64,000 bases of DNA from NCBI RefSeq assembly GCF_000219625.1, contig NC_018211.1:682001-746000 (forward strand). The letters are read 5' to 3'. The notes under the pieces are model-generated. The model saw only the letters and a list, made by a program, of their open reading frames with translations. It had not been told where the DNA came from and ran no database searches. Below are positions 11,448 to 23,700 of the stretch, in pieces. The position numbers and the translations under genes are program-made. Position 1 is the first letter of the stretch; the number at the start of each line of letters is the position of its first letter. This stretch comes from Zymoseptoria tritici IPO323. Taxonomy: Eukaryota; Ascomycota; Dothideomycetes; Mycosphaerellales; Mycosphaerellaceae.

Positions 11448-12757
11448 ATGGCGGACGAAGGCATCGATCGCAAGGCGGAGGAGCGCATGGAGTTCTCCAC
11501 CTCCAAGGAAGTCACCGTGGCACCGACATTCGAGGCGATGCACTTGAAGGAAAACCTGCTGCGCGGAATCTACGCATACGGATATGAGTCTCCCTCTGCC
11601 GTGCAGTCGCGAGCGATCGTTCAGATCTGCAAAGGAAGAGACACAATCGCTCAGGCACAGTCGGGTACCGGAAAGACGGCCACCTTTAGCATCTCCACGC
11701 TTCAGGTCATCGACACAGCTGTGCGCGAGACACAGGGTAAGCAGAAGTCGTGCTGGCTCTTCTGTGAATCGCATACTGACGACGCGTTCAGCTCTCGTTC
11801 TGTCGCCAACCCGTGAACTCGCTACTCAAATCCAGTCTGTCCTCCTTGCACTCGGCGACTACATGAACGTGCAGTGCCATGCATGCATTGGAGGCACAAA
11901 CGTGGGCGAGGACATCCGCAAGCTGGATTACGGTCAGCACGTCGTTTCAGGAACACCAGGAAGAGTAGCAGACATGATTCGCCGCCGCAATCTCCGCACG
12001 CGCAACATCAAGATGCTCATTCTTGACGAGGCCGACGAGCTCCTCAACCGCGGTTTCCGTGAGCAGATCTACGATGTCTACCGATACCTCCCACCAGCCA
12101 CGCAAGTCGTCGTTGTCTCGGCCACACTCCCATACGATGTCCTGGACATGACCACCAAATTCATGACCGATCCAGTGCGCATTCTCGTTAAGCGTGATGA
12201 GCTGACACTGGAAGGCTTGAAGCAATACTTCATCGCAGTCGAGAAGGAAGAGTGGAAATTCGACACCCTTTGCGATCTTTACGACACCCTCACGATCACA
12301 CAAGCCGTCATTTTCTGCAACACGCGACGCAAGGTGGACTGGCTGACCGACAAGATGCGCGATGCGAACTTCACGGTCTCGAGCATGCACGGCGAGATGC
12401 CGCAGAAGGAGCGCGACAGCATTATGGGAGACTTCCGCCAAGGTAACTCCCGTGTGCTGATCAGCACGGACGTGTGGGCTCGTGGGATCGATGTTCAGCA
12501 AGTCAGTCTGGTTATCAACTACGACTTGCCTTCGAACAGAGAGAACTACATCCACCGTATCGGAAGATCGGGACGATTTGGGCGCAAGGGTGTGGCGATC
12601 AACTTCGTTACGAGCGAAGACGTGAGGATTCTGCGCGATATTGAGTGTAAGTGGGAGCGGTCTTGGTGGTTGTATGACTGGGCTAATGATGATCTCAGTG
12701 TACTACTCGACCCAAATCGACGAGATGCCGATGAACGTGGCAGATCTCCTGACTTGA
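11448..12757 (+). CDS. FAL1: DEAD-box RNA helicase eIF4A3/Fal1
   Basis: ATP-dependent RNA helicase of the eIF4A-III branch: core of the exon junction complex in animals and a nucleolar rRNA-processing helicase in yeast. Three exons (11448-11736, 11792-12646, 12699-12757), introns of 55 and 52 nt, 400 aa. The start ATG (MADEGIDRK) agrees with the short N-termini of the family. Motifs in order: AQSGTGKT (Walker A), PTRELA, GTPGR, DEAD in [24 protein letters not shown] and [11 protein letters not shown]. The N-terminal wording ([20 protein letters not shown]) favours eIF4A3/Fal1 over canonical eIF4A1. The last exon supplies only 19 residues, ending in ADLLT. Confidence 0.96.
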
Positions 12758-13523
12758 GAGGATCCTTGCAACCGAACTCCATCTCACAGCGATTCCTCCG
12801 GCCATGATGTTCGCCTCTATCAGCGAACAGAGAAAAGCGACTCGAGGACTTCAGATTTCATTATTGGCGCTTTCAAGCGGTTTGATCGCTTCTGTTATAT
12901 GCAGGCGCAAGGCCACAAGGGATGGAAATGGGCAAATGTAATGAATACGTGAGTTCTTGATGCTTGCATTCAAGATTGGCAATTGATGCTGACAATTTCG
13001 AACACAGTCAAGAATGCCCAAGACCAGATTCCAGATTGGCTACTGCGATTTCGCTGTCTCAAGCCCACTTTGCCGCGTCCCAAGATCTACTCCGCCAGCA
13101 GCTGAACCAGCATGACGCGCCGTCGTCACCAGGAAGCGATCGTCACGAGCAGGTGCGTGATCGATTTGCACCCGTCTTTGCTGACAGCAGCCTTTCGTCC
13201 ATCGCACCACGCCCTTAGAACTTCTCGCGATGTCTGCGCCTGCACTCTCAGCATATGCAGGTGCTCCAGTGGACACACTTCCGGCTTTCTGCTCCTGATG
13301 CCGGAATGCTCGTGAACCTCAGAGTCTCTCACGCTCCAGCAGCCCAGGCAATTGCTGTCTTCAACTCAGTCGACTTCGTCCCGTAGAATCAGACAGCTAA
13401 TCTGGCAGTCTGGTCGGTCTCATCAACCTCGAGACCAACAAGTCGAGTCCAGTCTTGGTCGGCCATTGTCCCCATGCCACAATGGTAGCACTAGTCATCC
13501 ATAGCTCGTCTCAATCTCACCCT
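12758..13523. other. Convergent spacer with no supported gene
   Basis: 766 bp between the Fal1 and peptidyl-tRNA hydrolase stop codons. Several short frames are open on both strands but none has recognisable content. Confidence 0.4.
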
Positions 13524-14288
13524 TCAACCAACCTCCAACCTCCTCAACCCCTCCACAACCCCCTCCACCGCCCCCTCCACCGCAATCTTCTGCTCCGAAT
13601 CCATCTTCCGCAACACATACCTCGCCACATCCGTACTCTCCCTACTCTCCGGCCTTCCAATCCCCACTCCAATCCGCACCCACTCCACCCCTCCCAAACT
13701 CCCCGCACAACTCTTCAATCCATTGTGTCCCCTCGCGCTCAACCCTTGCTTCGTCTTGACGGACACCGCGCCCAACGGTTTCTCCAACTCATCGTGTACA
13801 ACCACCAGTCTCCCCTCCCCTTCCCCAGACGGGAGAGATCGTTTCCAAGCCGTGAGTGCCGCGCGGACACCTTTTCCTGACTCGTTCATGTAGGCTGTGC
13901 TTTGCCATAGGGTCCAGTTCCTCCCTTCTCCACCTCCGGCGAAGCGTGGTTTACTCAGCAATCCACCTCCCCAACTGCGATCTTTTTGGAAGGAAGGATA
14001 GCCCAAGTGCGAGGCTAGACGGTAGAGCACGGTGTGTGCGGCGGAGTGGAGAGTGTTGGCGTATTGAGGGCCGGGATTGCCGATGCTGCAGATGAGGAGG
14101 GGGCGGGGAGGCATTGGTGGTGTGGAGGATGGAGGAGGACGTGGTTTGGGAAGCTTTTGGAGCTGGGAGGTTGAAGGTTTAGGTTTGGTGATGGAAGATC
14201 GGCGGGCTGGGGGCGGAGATGGGTCCGGTTGTGATGCGGGTGCTGTTTCGAGGACTGGGGATTCTTGTTGGTCTACCATGAGCGGCAT
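13524..14288 (-). CDS. PTH1: Peptidyl-tRNA hydrolase (Pth1/bacterial type)
   Basis: Releases peptides from prematurely dissociated peptidyl-tRNA. A single exon of 254 aa begins at ATG 14288 (MPLMVDQQ). About 60 residues of Pro/Ser-rich, probably disordered sequence precede the enzyme fold. Catalytic signatures are present: GNPGPQYANTLHSAAH (substrate Asn and catalytic His), STAYMNESG, VVHDELEKPLG (catalytic Asp) and GLSARGHNGLKS (second Asn). The C-terminus (VARYVLRKM) is family-like. Eukaryotic Pth1 proteins are usually mitochondrial. I see no convincing presequence from this ATG, but the frame is open upstream to 14348, so an upstream exon or non-ATG start is not excluded. Confidence 0.9.
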   Translation of the reverse strand: MPLMVDQQESPVLETAPASQPDPSPPPARRSSITKPKPSTSQLQKLPKPRPPPSSTPPMPPRPLLICSIGNPGPQYANTLHSAAHTVLYRLASHLGYPSFQKDRSWGGGLLSKPRFAGGGEGRNWTLWQSTAYMNESGKGVRAALTAWKRSLPSGEGEGRLVVVHDELEKPLGAVSVKTKQGLSARGHNGLKSCAGSLGGVEWVRIGVGIGRPESRESTDVARYVLRKMDSEQKIAVEGAVEGVVEGLRRLEVG

Positions 14289-15120
14289 TTTGGTTGTTGC
14301 AGCGGAGTTGCGACTGTAGAATATGTGTAAAGCTCTAGCTTGACGCAAAACACGACTCGAGAAGACGTTGATCTGAAATCGTCATCATTCATTGTTCAAA
14401 GGACGGGACATTTTCAGACAGTGACTCAGCGAAAGCGATCGCCTTCATGAGCCTCCCGATCAGGACACCGCATCGAGTTCGTCGACAACACGTTCCAAGA
14501 CGCAGCATTATGATCTTTTGCTTCCGCTCTTTCAACGAGGCCATTACGTGTACATATATACCAATTGTACATTCAAGCATCAACATTTTCCTTAATAAGC
14601 CCGAATCTCGAACGACGTCAGAAAAGCAACTCTCCAACAACGGAAACTCAACTCCCGAAACCCGACCTTCGGAAAATCGACGGAAGCAAAGCACGATTCC
14701 TAGCGTCACCAGAAGATCAACCACTCACACTCGCACACCGGAAAGCACTTCCGCACGACGTCGTGAATTGCAGATGACATTAGCTAGCGCGACGAGATAA
14801 GACAGCCAATCAAGTAGAGATCACATGTTCCTCAATTCCTGAATCGCGCTGCTGATCTTCCATCGTTAATAACACTACATGCTAGAATTCATACTCGTTA
14901 AAAGGCAAAACATCCACCTGTTCCGCCATTCGGCTTTCCTGAGTTCCCAGCGAGACCACCGCGGTGGGACGCGAACACAAAGCAAAACGTGACAACAAGG
15001 TCATCTCCCGTCAAGCCATACCCTCAGGCATGCTGTTCAAGAAGCAATGTCCAGGCCTCTTCAACACCAGCTCAATCCATGCAATTCCATCTGTTCATCT
15101 TCCTCATTCAATTCACCAAT
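14289..15120. other. Intergenic region with no supported gene
   Basis: 832 bp, locally AT-richer than the flanking genes, between the peptidyl-tRNA hydrolase start and the RFX gene stop. Likely holds a promoter and a 3' UTR only. Confidence 0.4.
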
Positions 15121-17663
15121 TCACATACCCTCAACCCTCATCTCCGCTCCAAGAATTCCCTCCACAGACCCATGCCCACCAGAATACTTGGACATGGAAA
15201 GATCGTCATCCATCATCGACATGCCAATCCCACTATCGTCAATATCCGCATCATGCTGCTGTTGGAGCTTCGACTGACTCTGACTTCGATTCATCGAAGC
15301 CTGGTGCTGGGACAAAAAAGGAAGGCCGTTGCTCTGCGCCTGTTGTTGCTGGTGTTGCATGTGGTGCCGTTGCTGGTTTTGCTGTCCGCCTGAGTAACCT
15401 TGTCCCGAATTCTGTGTAAAGTATGTTTGACTACCGTCATCGCCCGGAGGAGGTGCGCCGTTTGGGCCCATTGAGCTCATGCGGCTGCCGTTGTGAGAGG
15501 GTCCAGTACCGTTGTCGAGCGCTGGCGATTGCTGGTACGCATGCTGCATCGAAAGCGTGGCAGGCGCGGTTGGCTCGAGAAAGCCACCCATCTCTGCCAT
15601 CCAGAGCGCCATTTCGTCGACGAAGATTTTGAGCACCCACCAGTGACCGTAAGAAAGCCCGCTGAGAATGGTTATGTCTCGGAGCGCGGCAGTACCGACG
15701 GCAGATATACAGTGGAGCATGGTCCTGGCTGGAGCTTGTGGGAAACGGCCAGGGAGGGAGGCGATGAACGCTTGCCAGCGGTCGAGGACATTCTCGGTGG
15801 AGATTTGTGAGGCGCCAGAACGTGATGATGAAGCAGTCTGGTTTTGTACGAACTGTGCGAAGTTGTTCTGGTCGTTGTCGAAATTGTAGAATGAAGCGTC
15901 GTCTTGGTATGCAGGTGCTTGAAGAGGCTCCAGTAGACTTCGCATCTCGGTGGTCATGATCTTGTACACCTCATCATACCCGCAGTCTGGTAGCTCAGCC
16001 TCCATGACGCGCTTCGGGTTCACCATGGTCACCCATTCTTGCCACATCTGTTCTCGGTTTTGGTCGATGGTGAGGAGATTTGCAGCTGCGTGAGCCGACT
16101 GGTTCACCCTGATAAGGCGATACAGCAGGCCAGCGAAGATTGTTGCTGGGCGAAGCTTCGCTTCTAGAACGTGTCCAGGTTGTTGAGCGAAGGTCTTAGC
16201 AATGTGGTTGTGAAGAGTTCCGGAGATGTTCGACAAGATATTGATGACCACAACGGGCGCGGCTTGTAATGTCAATCGGCTGACGAAGCGTACCATTGTC
16301 CGGTACATGACCAGATCGCATTGTTCTATCCAAGGCGCGAGATTGGGATGTGTGAATAGTTTCTGTACAGGCACGGTGAGAGTGCCGTGGAACGATGTGT
16401 ATAGTCGGAAGAACTGCTTCTCCTTGCAGAATCGTATGCTGTCGATGAGGGACGTGCAATGTGTTCGGTAAAGTGCTGCGAGTGCCTCGGCGGTATCGTT
16501 GTCGGTTCGTGGTGGCAAGTACGGATGTATTGATGGTAAGTTTACTGGCTCGTTTTCGGAGAAGGCTGGCATGTTGCTGGATGGAAAGCGTAACGTGTGG
16601 GTATATGATGCACTTTCGATTGTTCCAGGTTGCATGCCGCGTGCCTCAGGGTATACGAAAGATTGTCCTTTTGATGCAGGACCTCGTGGTGTCGGTGGCC
16701 GTTGGGGTTGAATGTCAAAGCTTCCATCATTCTGTGGGAAAGCTGCAGTGTCGGCTTGCAAGCGAGGGATGTTGTTGAAGTCGATTTGCTGTACACTGGC
16801 AGACTGAGATCGTTGCCGGTCGTCCATCTGCGAGTATCCCATGCCTTGCCAGGAAGCGGGCATGTTTGGCGGTTCCTCTGCTAGGGCAAGGTCCACATAG
16901 TGGTATTTGCTCTCGCCACGTACGCCCAGTCTGCGAGTCTGTATTCCCGGAAAGATGACCCTGACGAGTTTTCCAAATGATGCTGGGTTGAGCGGAACGA
17001 CTCTTTCGGTCCCGCAGCGAGTGGCATATTGTGAGTACACTCTGTTTCGAGGGACTGAAGTTTTTGCAGGTTTGCATACCGCACGAAGCCTGCAGCATTG
17101 TTAGATCGCGATAGGCCAGTTCAACCCTCAGTTCAATCTCACCATAGCATAGCAAAGAGCTGCTTCGTCTTCTCTGCCATTGGTGTCCTCTCCTTCTGTA
17201 TGACTTCCTGCGCAACTTCACGAAGTGGCCGACCTTCATTCTTGGAGAGCATCTCCCGCAACTCCTTGTCATTCGTCGCTGTCACGGCCGATCCCTTCTT
17301 CTTCCTGTCGTCCGACAGATCAGGTAGTACTGATAGCGGTACAGATCCCATCCTCGCAGGTTGAGTGTATGCCATGTCTTGCTGCATATATGGCGAATCC
17401 TGCGTAGGGTATTGCATCGGGAACTGCACGCTGTGTGAATGTTGGTGACCCATATGCGCCTGTTGTGGGACCTGCTGGTATTGGGGCATCGGTTGAGGTG
17501 CCATGTTGTTGTGGTATTCTAGCAACGCTGCCTCTGGTCCTTGGGACATGTATGCAACGGCTTTCGCGTCATGTTGGGCGGACAGCAGAGCTTCGTTGTG
17601 ATGCGAAGTCGCGCTCTGTGTTGACGCACGGCTATCCGGCCGTTGGCTGGTTCGTGTGGACAT
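15121..17663 (-). CDS. RFX-family winged-helix transcription factor
   Basis: Sequence-specific regulator that binds X-box DNA; fungal relatives include yeast Crt1/Rfx1 (DNA-damage-responsive repressor) and Sak1/RfxA-type regulators of growth and development. Two exons, 17663-17143 and 17089-15121, with a 53-nt intron inside the DNA-binding domain, give 829 aa. Joining them restores the RFX domain at about residues 150-235: TKQLFAMLWLRAVC, VPRNRVYSQYATRC, PLNPASFGKLVRVIFPG and TRRLGVRGESKYHYVDL. The region before it is Gln/Met/Pro-rich and disordered. After it comes a long helical region, then a Gln/His/Ser-rich C-terminal tail (from about residue 705). Divergent from YOP1. Confidence 0.93.
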
Positions 17664-18602
17664 GTGGTGGGTGTAATAGGTATGTTGTGGTGGAGGTCCA
17701 GACTGTTATGATGTCGAATCGAGTGTGTTGTTATTGTTCTACGTTCAATCAGCCCACTGCAATCCTCCTCTTTTGCGCACTGACACGTTGAGATGATCTC
17801 TCGCGCAGTGTTTGTTGGATCAAGTACCTCTCAAAGTCCAATACATATGAGCCGTGCAAATGTCCGGTGGATCGTCCTGTGCAACTTCGCGGTTCGTTCG
17901 ACGCACACAGCGACGTCGTTGTCGGCGGGGTGAAGCGTCCAATTCTCGGTCCAGAATCCAAGATGATGATGTAGAAGCTGCAGGTTAGTATCGCTGTCGA
18001 TAGCGGAGGGGCGGAGGCGTGAGGCGGAGTCGTCGAGGTTTGTCGTCCTTGTCTCGCTCGAGGGATGTTCTTGCCTCGTTGTTTATTTACAGCAAGCAAC
18101 CGGGACCTAGGAACTACCCGTGAGGAGCATGAAAATCGTGCGGCCTCAGGCATGAATCTTCAATTCTCGATGAGCACTCCTCTCAGCGGTACAACGGCTT
18201 TTTTGCTGAATTTGATTGAGATCGGTCGGAAAGACGTTCCAGTTGTTGCCAGGAGCGATGATGTCTTGGATCTCGCACTCGGGCGATTTGGGTGAAGATT
18301 GAGTCGAAATTGAGTCGACGGTGATTGTCTCGTGTCGATCGGTAGAACTACCTTAGAGCTAGAAGCCAGCACGACGCGGTCGGTGCCGCGAATTGTGGCA
18401 GCTCAATCATCCCTGCCCTGGCGTTTCAGCGACCTAAGCTTCCAAGAATCCCTCAACGTGCAGGAGCGTCATCTCTAAGCACACATCAGTCTTGTCCTTC
18501 TCCCACTTTCTTCCCTCAAACAACACCATCGCCCATCACCAACCCACACTCATCACCGCATCAACACCAATACCACCGTCGAACCACCAACAAACCTTCG
18601 GA
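17664..18602. promoter_or_regulatory. Divergent intergenic region, RFX gene / YOP1
   Basis: 939 bp separating two start codons, so it contains the promoters of both. A pyrimidine-rich, CA-rich leader of about 110 bp precedes the YOP1 ATG. No gene is supported. Confidence 0.4.
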
Positions 18603-19355
18603 ATGTCTGGAAACGCACAGGGCTCCGTCCAAGAGAGGTAAGATCAAGTGCCAGCGGAACCATACTCATGGCAAGGACAAGCACTGATACGGTCGTCACA
18701 GGGCACAATACCATCTCTCGCAGCTCGACAAGTGAGTAGATTGTCATAGTACATCCTCTCCAACCTCATCTCCTAACTTCGCAAAGGGAACTGTCGAAAT
18801 ACCCCACCCTCAACAACTTTGAGTCGCAAACCAGCGTGCCCAAGGTCTACATTGCGCTCGGTCTCGGCGCTCTGTACTTCTTCCTCGTCTTCTTCAACAT
18901 CGCTGGAGAGTTCCTCGTCAACACCGCTGGCTTCGCCATTCCGGCCTACTACTCCCTCCAGGCGTTGTTCACCAGCGGCAAGGCTGATGATTCGCAATGG
19001 CTCACTGTGGGTTACTCCTGAGTGCTGTGGCACAAGCAACACTTGAACATACTGACATGCAATGACAGTACTGGGTCGTCTACGCCTTCTTGACCGTGTT
19101 TGAGTCCGCCATCAACGCCGTCTACTGGTTCCCATTCTACTACGTGTTCAAGTTCATCCTTGTCCTCTGGATGGCTCTCCCAGCGACTTCGTAAGTGCAG
19201 CTCCCAACACCGAAGAAAGCTCGTCCGCTAACACATTCTTCAACAGCGGCGCCCAGGTCGTCTTCCGCTCCCTCTTCCAGCCTCTCTTCGCCCGCTTCTT
19301 CAGCGATGAGGCTTCGATCCGCAGCAAGGTCGAGAACGCCGCCAAGAGCCAGTAA
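18603..19355 (+). CDS. YOP1: Yop1/REEP5 (DP1/TB2/HVA22) ER-shaping membrane protein
   Basis: Reticulon-like hairpin protein that generates high curvature in tubular ER. Five short exons (18603-18637, 18702-18731, 18787-19006, 19069-19190, 19247-19355) with four introns of 55-64 nt give 171 aa, normal for the family. The joined protein has two long hydrophobic hairpins: KVYIALGLGALYFFLVFFNI to AGFAIPAYYSLQALF, then WLTYWVVYAFLTVFESAINA to YYVFKFILVLWMALPAT. It ends in the amphipathic-helix region (GAQVVFRSLFQPLFARFF). The phase across all five exons is consistent. Confidence 0.95.
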
Positions 19356-20778
19356 AGGAGTTCTTCGAGAGCAGCTTGTCTGTCTGCAGATATCACGAGG
19401 CGCGGTCATGGGATAATGCGAACGACGAGATTGCTTTGGTTTACACGCACGGCAGCCTCTCTGAGGCATTGGAAAGGGGGCAGATGCGTTATCAGGATCT
19501 GTTGAGTCAGGGAATGCGACGATTGGAAGAGCATTGTTACTGTTATAGGGAGGCTGGATACCGATGCTGCAAGCTACAACAGCGTTGACTTGTTGCTGAC
19601 GGCCAGCTTGCATAGATACCAAGTTTTCGTGGCTTCGCACGCTGCGGTATGAAACTTGATTGTTGCAGCAGACATCTCTTCCGTATCACTCTCGTGAAGA
19701 CTGCGGTACTTCCATGGCATCCCCAATGGTCTCCTTTTGCGCCGGAGCGAGGAGAAGTACCTTGGTACAGCACGCGCATGATTCGAGCAAGCATCTTGGG
19801 CATCGTCTGTTCGCGGACTTCCCTTCATTGCTGTGAGTCTGACGAGCATGTTGAACAGGTCACACCTTGCGAATAGGCGACCAACAGACCTCTCTGCAGC
19901 CCTCACGACGTTCTGCCGAACGATCATCATGCGATCCAAACGAGCATCAGATTCTTGGACTACCCCAACCCTAACCCTACCGACCAGCGTTTCGAACGAG
20001 CAAGCGCAGCCCAACGAGGAGCAAGACTTTTCGTGAAATCGTGACACGAATTCATTGAGGAGCATCGGAGCGTAGTTACTGTTTCATCTGCGTGGTGAGT
20101 GGTGGTGTGCGATTGGCAGGATAATTTGGATATGTTCAACGTCTCTGTTTCGATGCGCCGTTGAGCTTGGGTAGGAACAACTATACATGAATCACGTCCA
20201 ATAAAGCATGGTATCTATAAGATGGACACCGTAATAACCTCTATCGATAATAGATTACTTTCACCTGTGTGATCATGTGGAGTAGAGCAGGGACCATGTG
20301 AGGGAGAGGGCCTCGCTTTGCTCTGTTCCGGTCTCGTGTGCGACGCTTCCAGCTGATATTGACTCCAAAGTCGACAAAAAACCGCGATCGCAGACTCAGT
20401 ACGCCTGACCTTGACTTCAGCAATGATGTGCAGTATAACATGACCATCACATAAGATCACAGCATCTAGCACAGCACGATATCGGAGGAACAACATATCA
20501 TCAACAGCATCAAGCTTGCATTTTCATTACTCCCATCTGTCCCATCCTCATGAACGACCGAAGCTGATCTGCACACGCAAGAAACTGGGGTATCTCGTAC
20601 TGTCGAAGCAACGCAACTGCGAAATGCAAAATCATGCAGGCCTGTAGTCATGCTCCCATTTTCCGTAACGCCGTGAGAATTCCCTCCTGTCCACCGCAGC
20701 ACATGCGTTCCGAAAAGCACAACGCCCTTGATTCTTCCTCTCCTTGCTGTCTCATCGCCGTGCAAGCCTGCGTGCGAC
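19356..20778. other. Convergent spacer with no supported gene
   Basis: 1,423 bp between the YOP1 and SNF2-gene stop codons. Open frames on both strands are short and unrecognised. Two tandem CCCTAA-type units occur near 19968 but no longer telomere-like run. Confidence 0.4.
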
Positions 20779-23700
20779 TCAGCTATTCGGCAAACCATGC
20801 GGCACATCGTTCGGCAAGCCATGCGGCATCGTCGAAGACGGCATCTTCAATCTAACCATGCCAGGTCCCTGGCCTGGACGCGGATGAGCGGATGAAGAAG
20901 GCACCCCAAGGCCACTCGGCTCGTAGCCATGTCGCTGAAACATGTTCGCCTGGTAGTTCTGATGCGCAGTCTGCATCGACGCGCCCACAGGAGCAGTCGA
21001 AGGCGGCATTCTACCCACACCAGCGATCGCACCCGGAGCAGTCGATGCTGGAAGTCTACTCACAGCACCGACACCACCCTTCCGCAACGCACGCGTGTTG
21101 CGATTGAGCTGGATCTCTTGCTCGACTTCGAGCTTCTCCTCCGCGGTCAGTGCTTCGTCGTGGCCTTCTTCTTGCAACACTTCGACCGTCGTGATGTGAC
21201 GGATCAAGTCACCTGATTCATCTTGCTCCCTGATTTGTCGGTTCAGAAGCTTGTCGAGCACAAGCTCGTCTTTGCCCATCCACTGGTGAAGGTCCTCCTG
21301 AGGGACTTCGCGGGGAGAGTAAAGGTAGTCGCGTACGCCGAGTGTGGCGTTGCGAGTCGGATTCTTCTTATCCACAACGCGCTGCGTGAGCGACGTCTTG
21401 AAGAGTTGCATGTTCTGAATCATGTCTTCAAACGTTCCTCCTACTACCAAGCGGTAGACAAACACAGGCTTGGTCTGACCAAGGCGATATGCGCGGCCAA
21501 CGGCTTGTTCTTCGTGTGCTGGGTTGAAGCCGAAGTCGAGAATGACCACACGATTTGCACCTTGGATGTCCAAACCTACACCTCCAGCTCGGGTCGAGAT
21601 GAGCAATGCCGTTGTGGAATCTTTTTGAAAGTTGTCGATGATGGTCTGTCTTCTCGCCACTGGCAGGACCTTGCCGTCGATGCGAGCCGTACTAATGCCC
21701 TCCCACTCCAAAGCCTCCTCCACGTAATCAAGGGTTGGTATGCTGGTGGTGAAGACGAGAACCTTGTCGCCGCAGTCTCTTGACATCTCCAGGATGCTGA
21801 TGAGAGTCGTCATCTTCGCGGACAATACAGTGTCGAGATCGTCACTGATGTCGGCTGTGATGTCTTTGATCGTTGCTTCATCGAAACCGAGGGTGCGCAC
21901 GCTCTTGCTAAGATCCTCATCGACGGCTTCGACGCTGTCATCATCATCAGTTCGAAGTGGCGTGTTGCCTCCACTGTCGGCTCCCACAGGCGACTCCGAG
22001 CGCACGGCCTTCTTGCTTTTGCTTGCTTTGTAACTCGCAGGCGCATTGAGTTTCCTCTTGAATGCGAGAGGGTGGTTGCAGAGCAAGGTGAGGACGGACA
22101 GCCAGGCGAACATCATGACCTGGCTGGCCTTTTCATTCTTGCCCCCACCAACCAGTGCCTTCAGATACTTCACATATGCGGCCTGCTGAATCCCGAGCAG
22201 CGGCAAGGTGATGACGAACTCTGTCTTGGACTTCAGAGAGCCACGCAGGACAGTGATATCGGCTCGGTTGACTTTCGGCTCGATCTGCGTGCGGAGTACG
22301 GCGAGTTTCTTCATGCTCTTGCGAATTTGGTAGGTTGTGCTGTCTCTGCCGTTACCTTCCCTGATCGGCTGCGCGAACTGCTGTCTGAACCATGCTGGAT
22401 CACCAAGATAATTCGGTGCGGCGAAAGACACAAGCGAGTAGATCTCTTGGACGTCGTTCGACATGGGAGTTCCGGTCAAAGCGATCCTGCTTTGCGTATG
22501 TATCCTCTTCACAGCAGCAGAGATCTTGGATTTCTCGTCCTTCAAGTTGTGAGCCTCATCGGCGACCAGAAGTTCGGTGCCTTCCACGAGGTATTTGTCG
22601 AGCTTGTCCGCGTCGTGCTCCGAGAATGCGTCTTCCTTTCGTCCAATCTTGCCACGGAATAACGGGTAGCCCATTAGTAGCACGCCTCCATGCTTGTACC
22701 AATCTTTCATGTCTTCCAGATGCTTCTCGTTCTGGCGATGCGTGGATAAGCCAACCCTGCTCTCGACAGTGTAGACTTTAGGAAGCTTCTCAGGTGCCCA
22801 CTTCATCAATTCTCGGCGCCAATTCTGAATTAGGACGACTGGGCAGAGGACGAGCATGCGCAACTGACTTCGCTTCTTCGTCTTCGGTCGAAGCCGTGGC
22901 GGAAGCTGCTGACGGATGGTAGGATCTTCCGAGAAGGCAGCTTCGTTTACCGCAATCAGAAGAGCGATGGTCTGCATTGTCTTTCCCAAGCCCATGGTGT
23001 GAGCGAGAATGCAGCCTTGGCTCTCCTCATCATCGTTGACCGCTGTGAGCTCGCGCCACATGAACTGTACGCCATCCTTCTGATGGTCCTTCATCTGCTC
23101 GGCAATCTTCGGATCAACGAAGATGAATTCTTTGTCATCATCTTTAATCGGATTTACTGGAACTGCGGACATGCTGGGGTCTCTGGAAATCATGTCCTGC
23201 AGTTGTTGAGAGTTTGACGAGCGTTGTTCCGCCATCTCCTTGTGCTGCTGCATTCTGATGAACGCTGCAGCTTGTGATTGTTGTGCCCCAGAGTTCAAAG
23301 TCGCCTTCTTGACCTTCCGCTTCTTCGCGCTCGGCTCTTCATCCTCGTCACTAGAAAGGAGGCTGACCACGTTGGCGGGTTTTGCGGACGATCGGATTGG
23401 CTGATTGAAGAGGCTGCTGTCAATTTTCGCAATGATGCTTTGGAGGTGAGGGAAAAAGGCCAGGCTAAAGTCACGAAAAGCAGCTTCCCAATCGATCGTC
23501 TTGGGAAACTCGCCATCCATGATCTCTGGCTTGAGACAGGTCCACACTAAGCTGAGCTTTGCACAGAACACGGCCGTCTCGGACTGCTCGTCGGTTCCTG
23601 CGTACTTGATGGTCATCTTGAGGGATCGTAGTGCATCCGAAATGGCCAGCCTGAAACTCAACATGCGTAGTTTGTGGAAGGACGTCTTTATTCGAGCACG

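Noticed and set aside
14288..14348. Arg-rich N-terminal extension of peptidyl-tRNA hydrolase that looks like a mitochondrial presequence
   Set aside because: It begins at TTG, not ATG. Without transcript evidence the ATG at 14288 is the safer start.
19965..19982. Short run resembling telomeric CCCTAA repeats
   Set aside because: Only about two units in tandem; this is expected by chance and there is no subtelomeric context.
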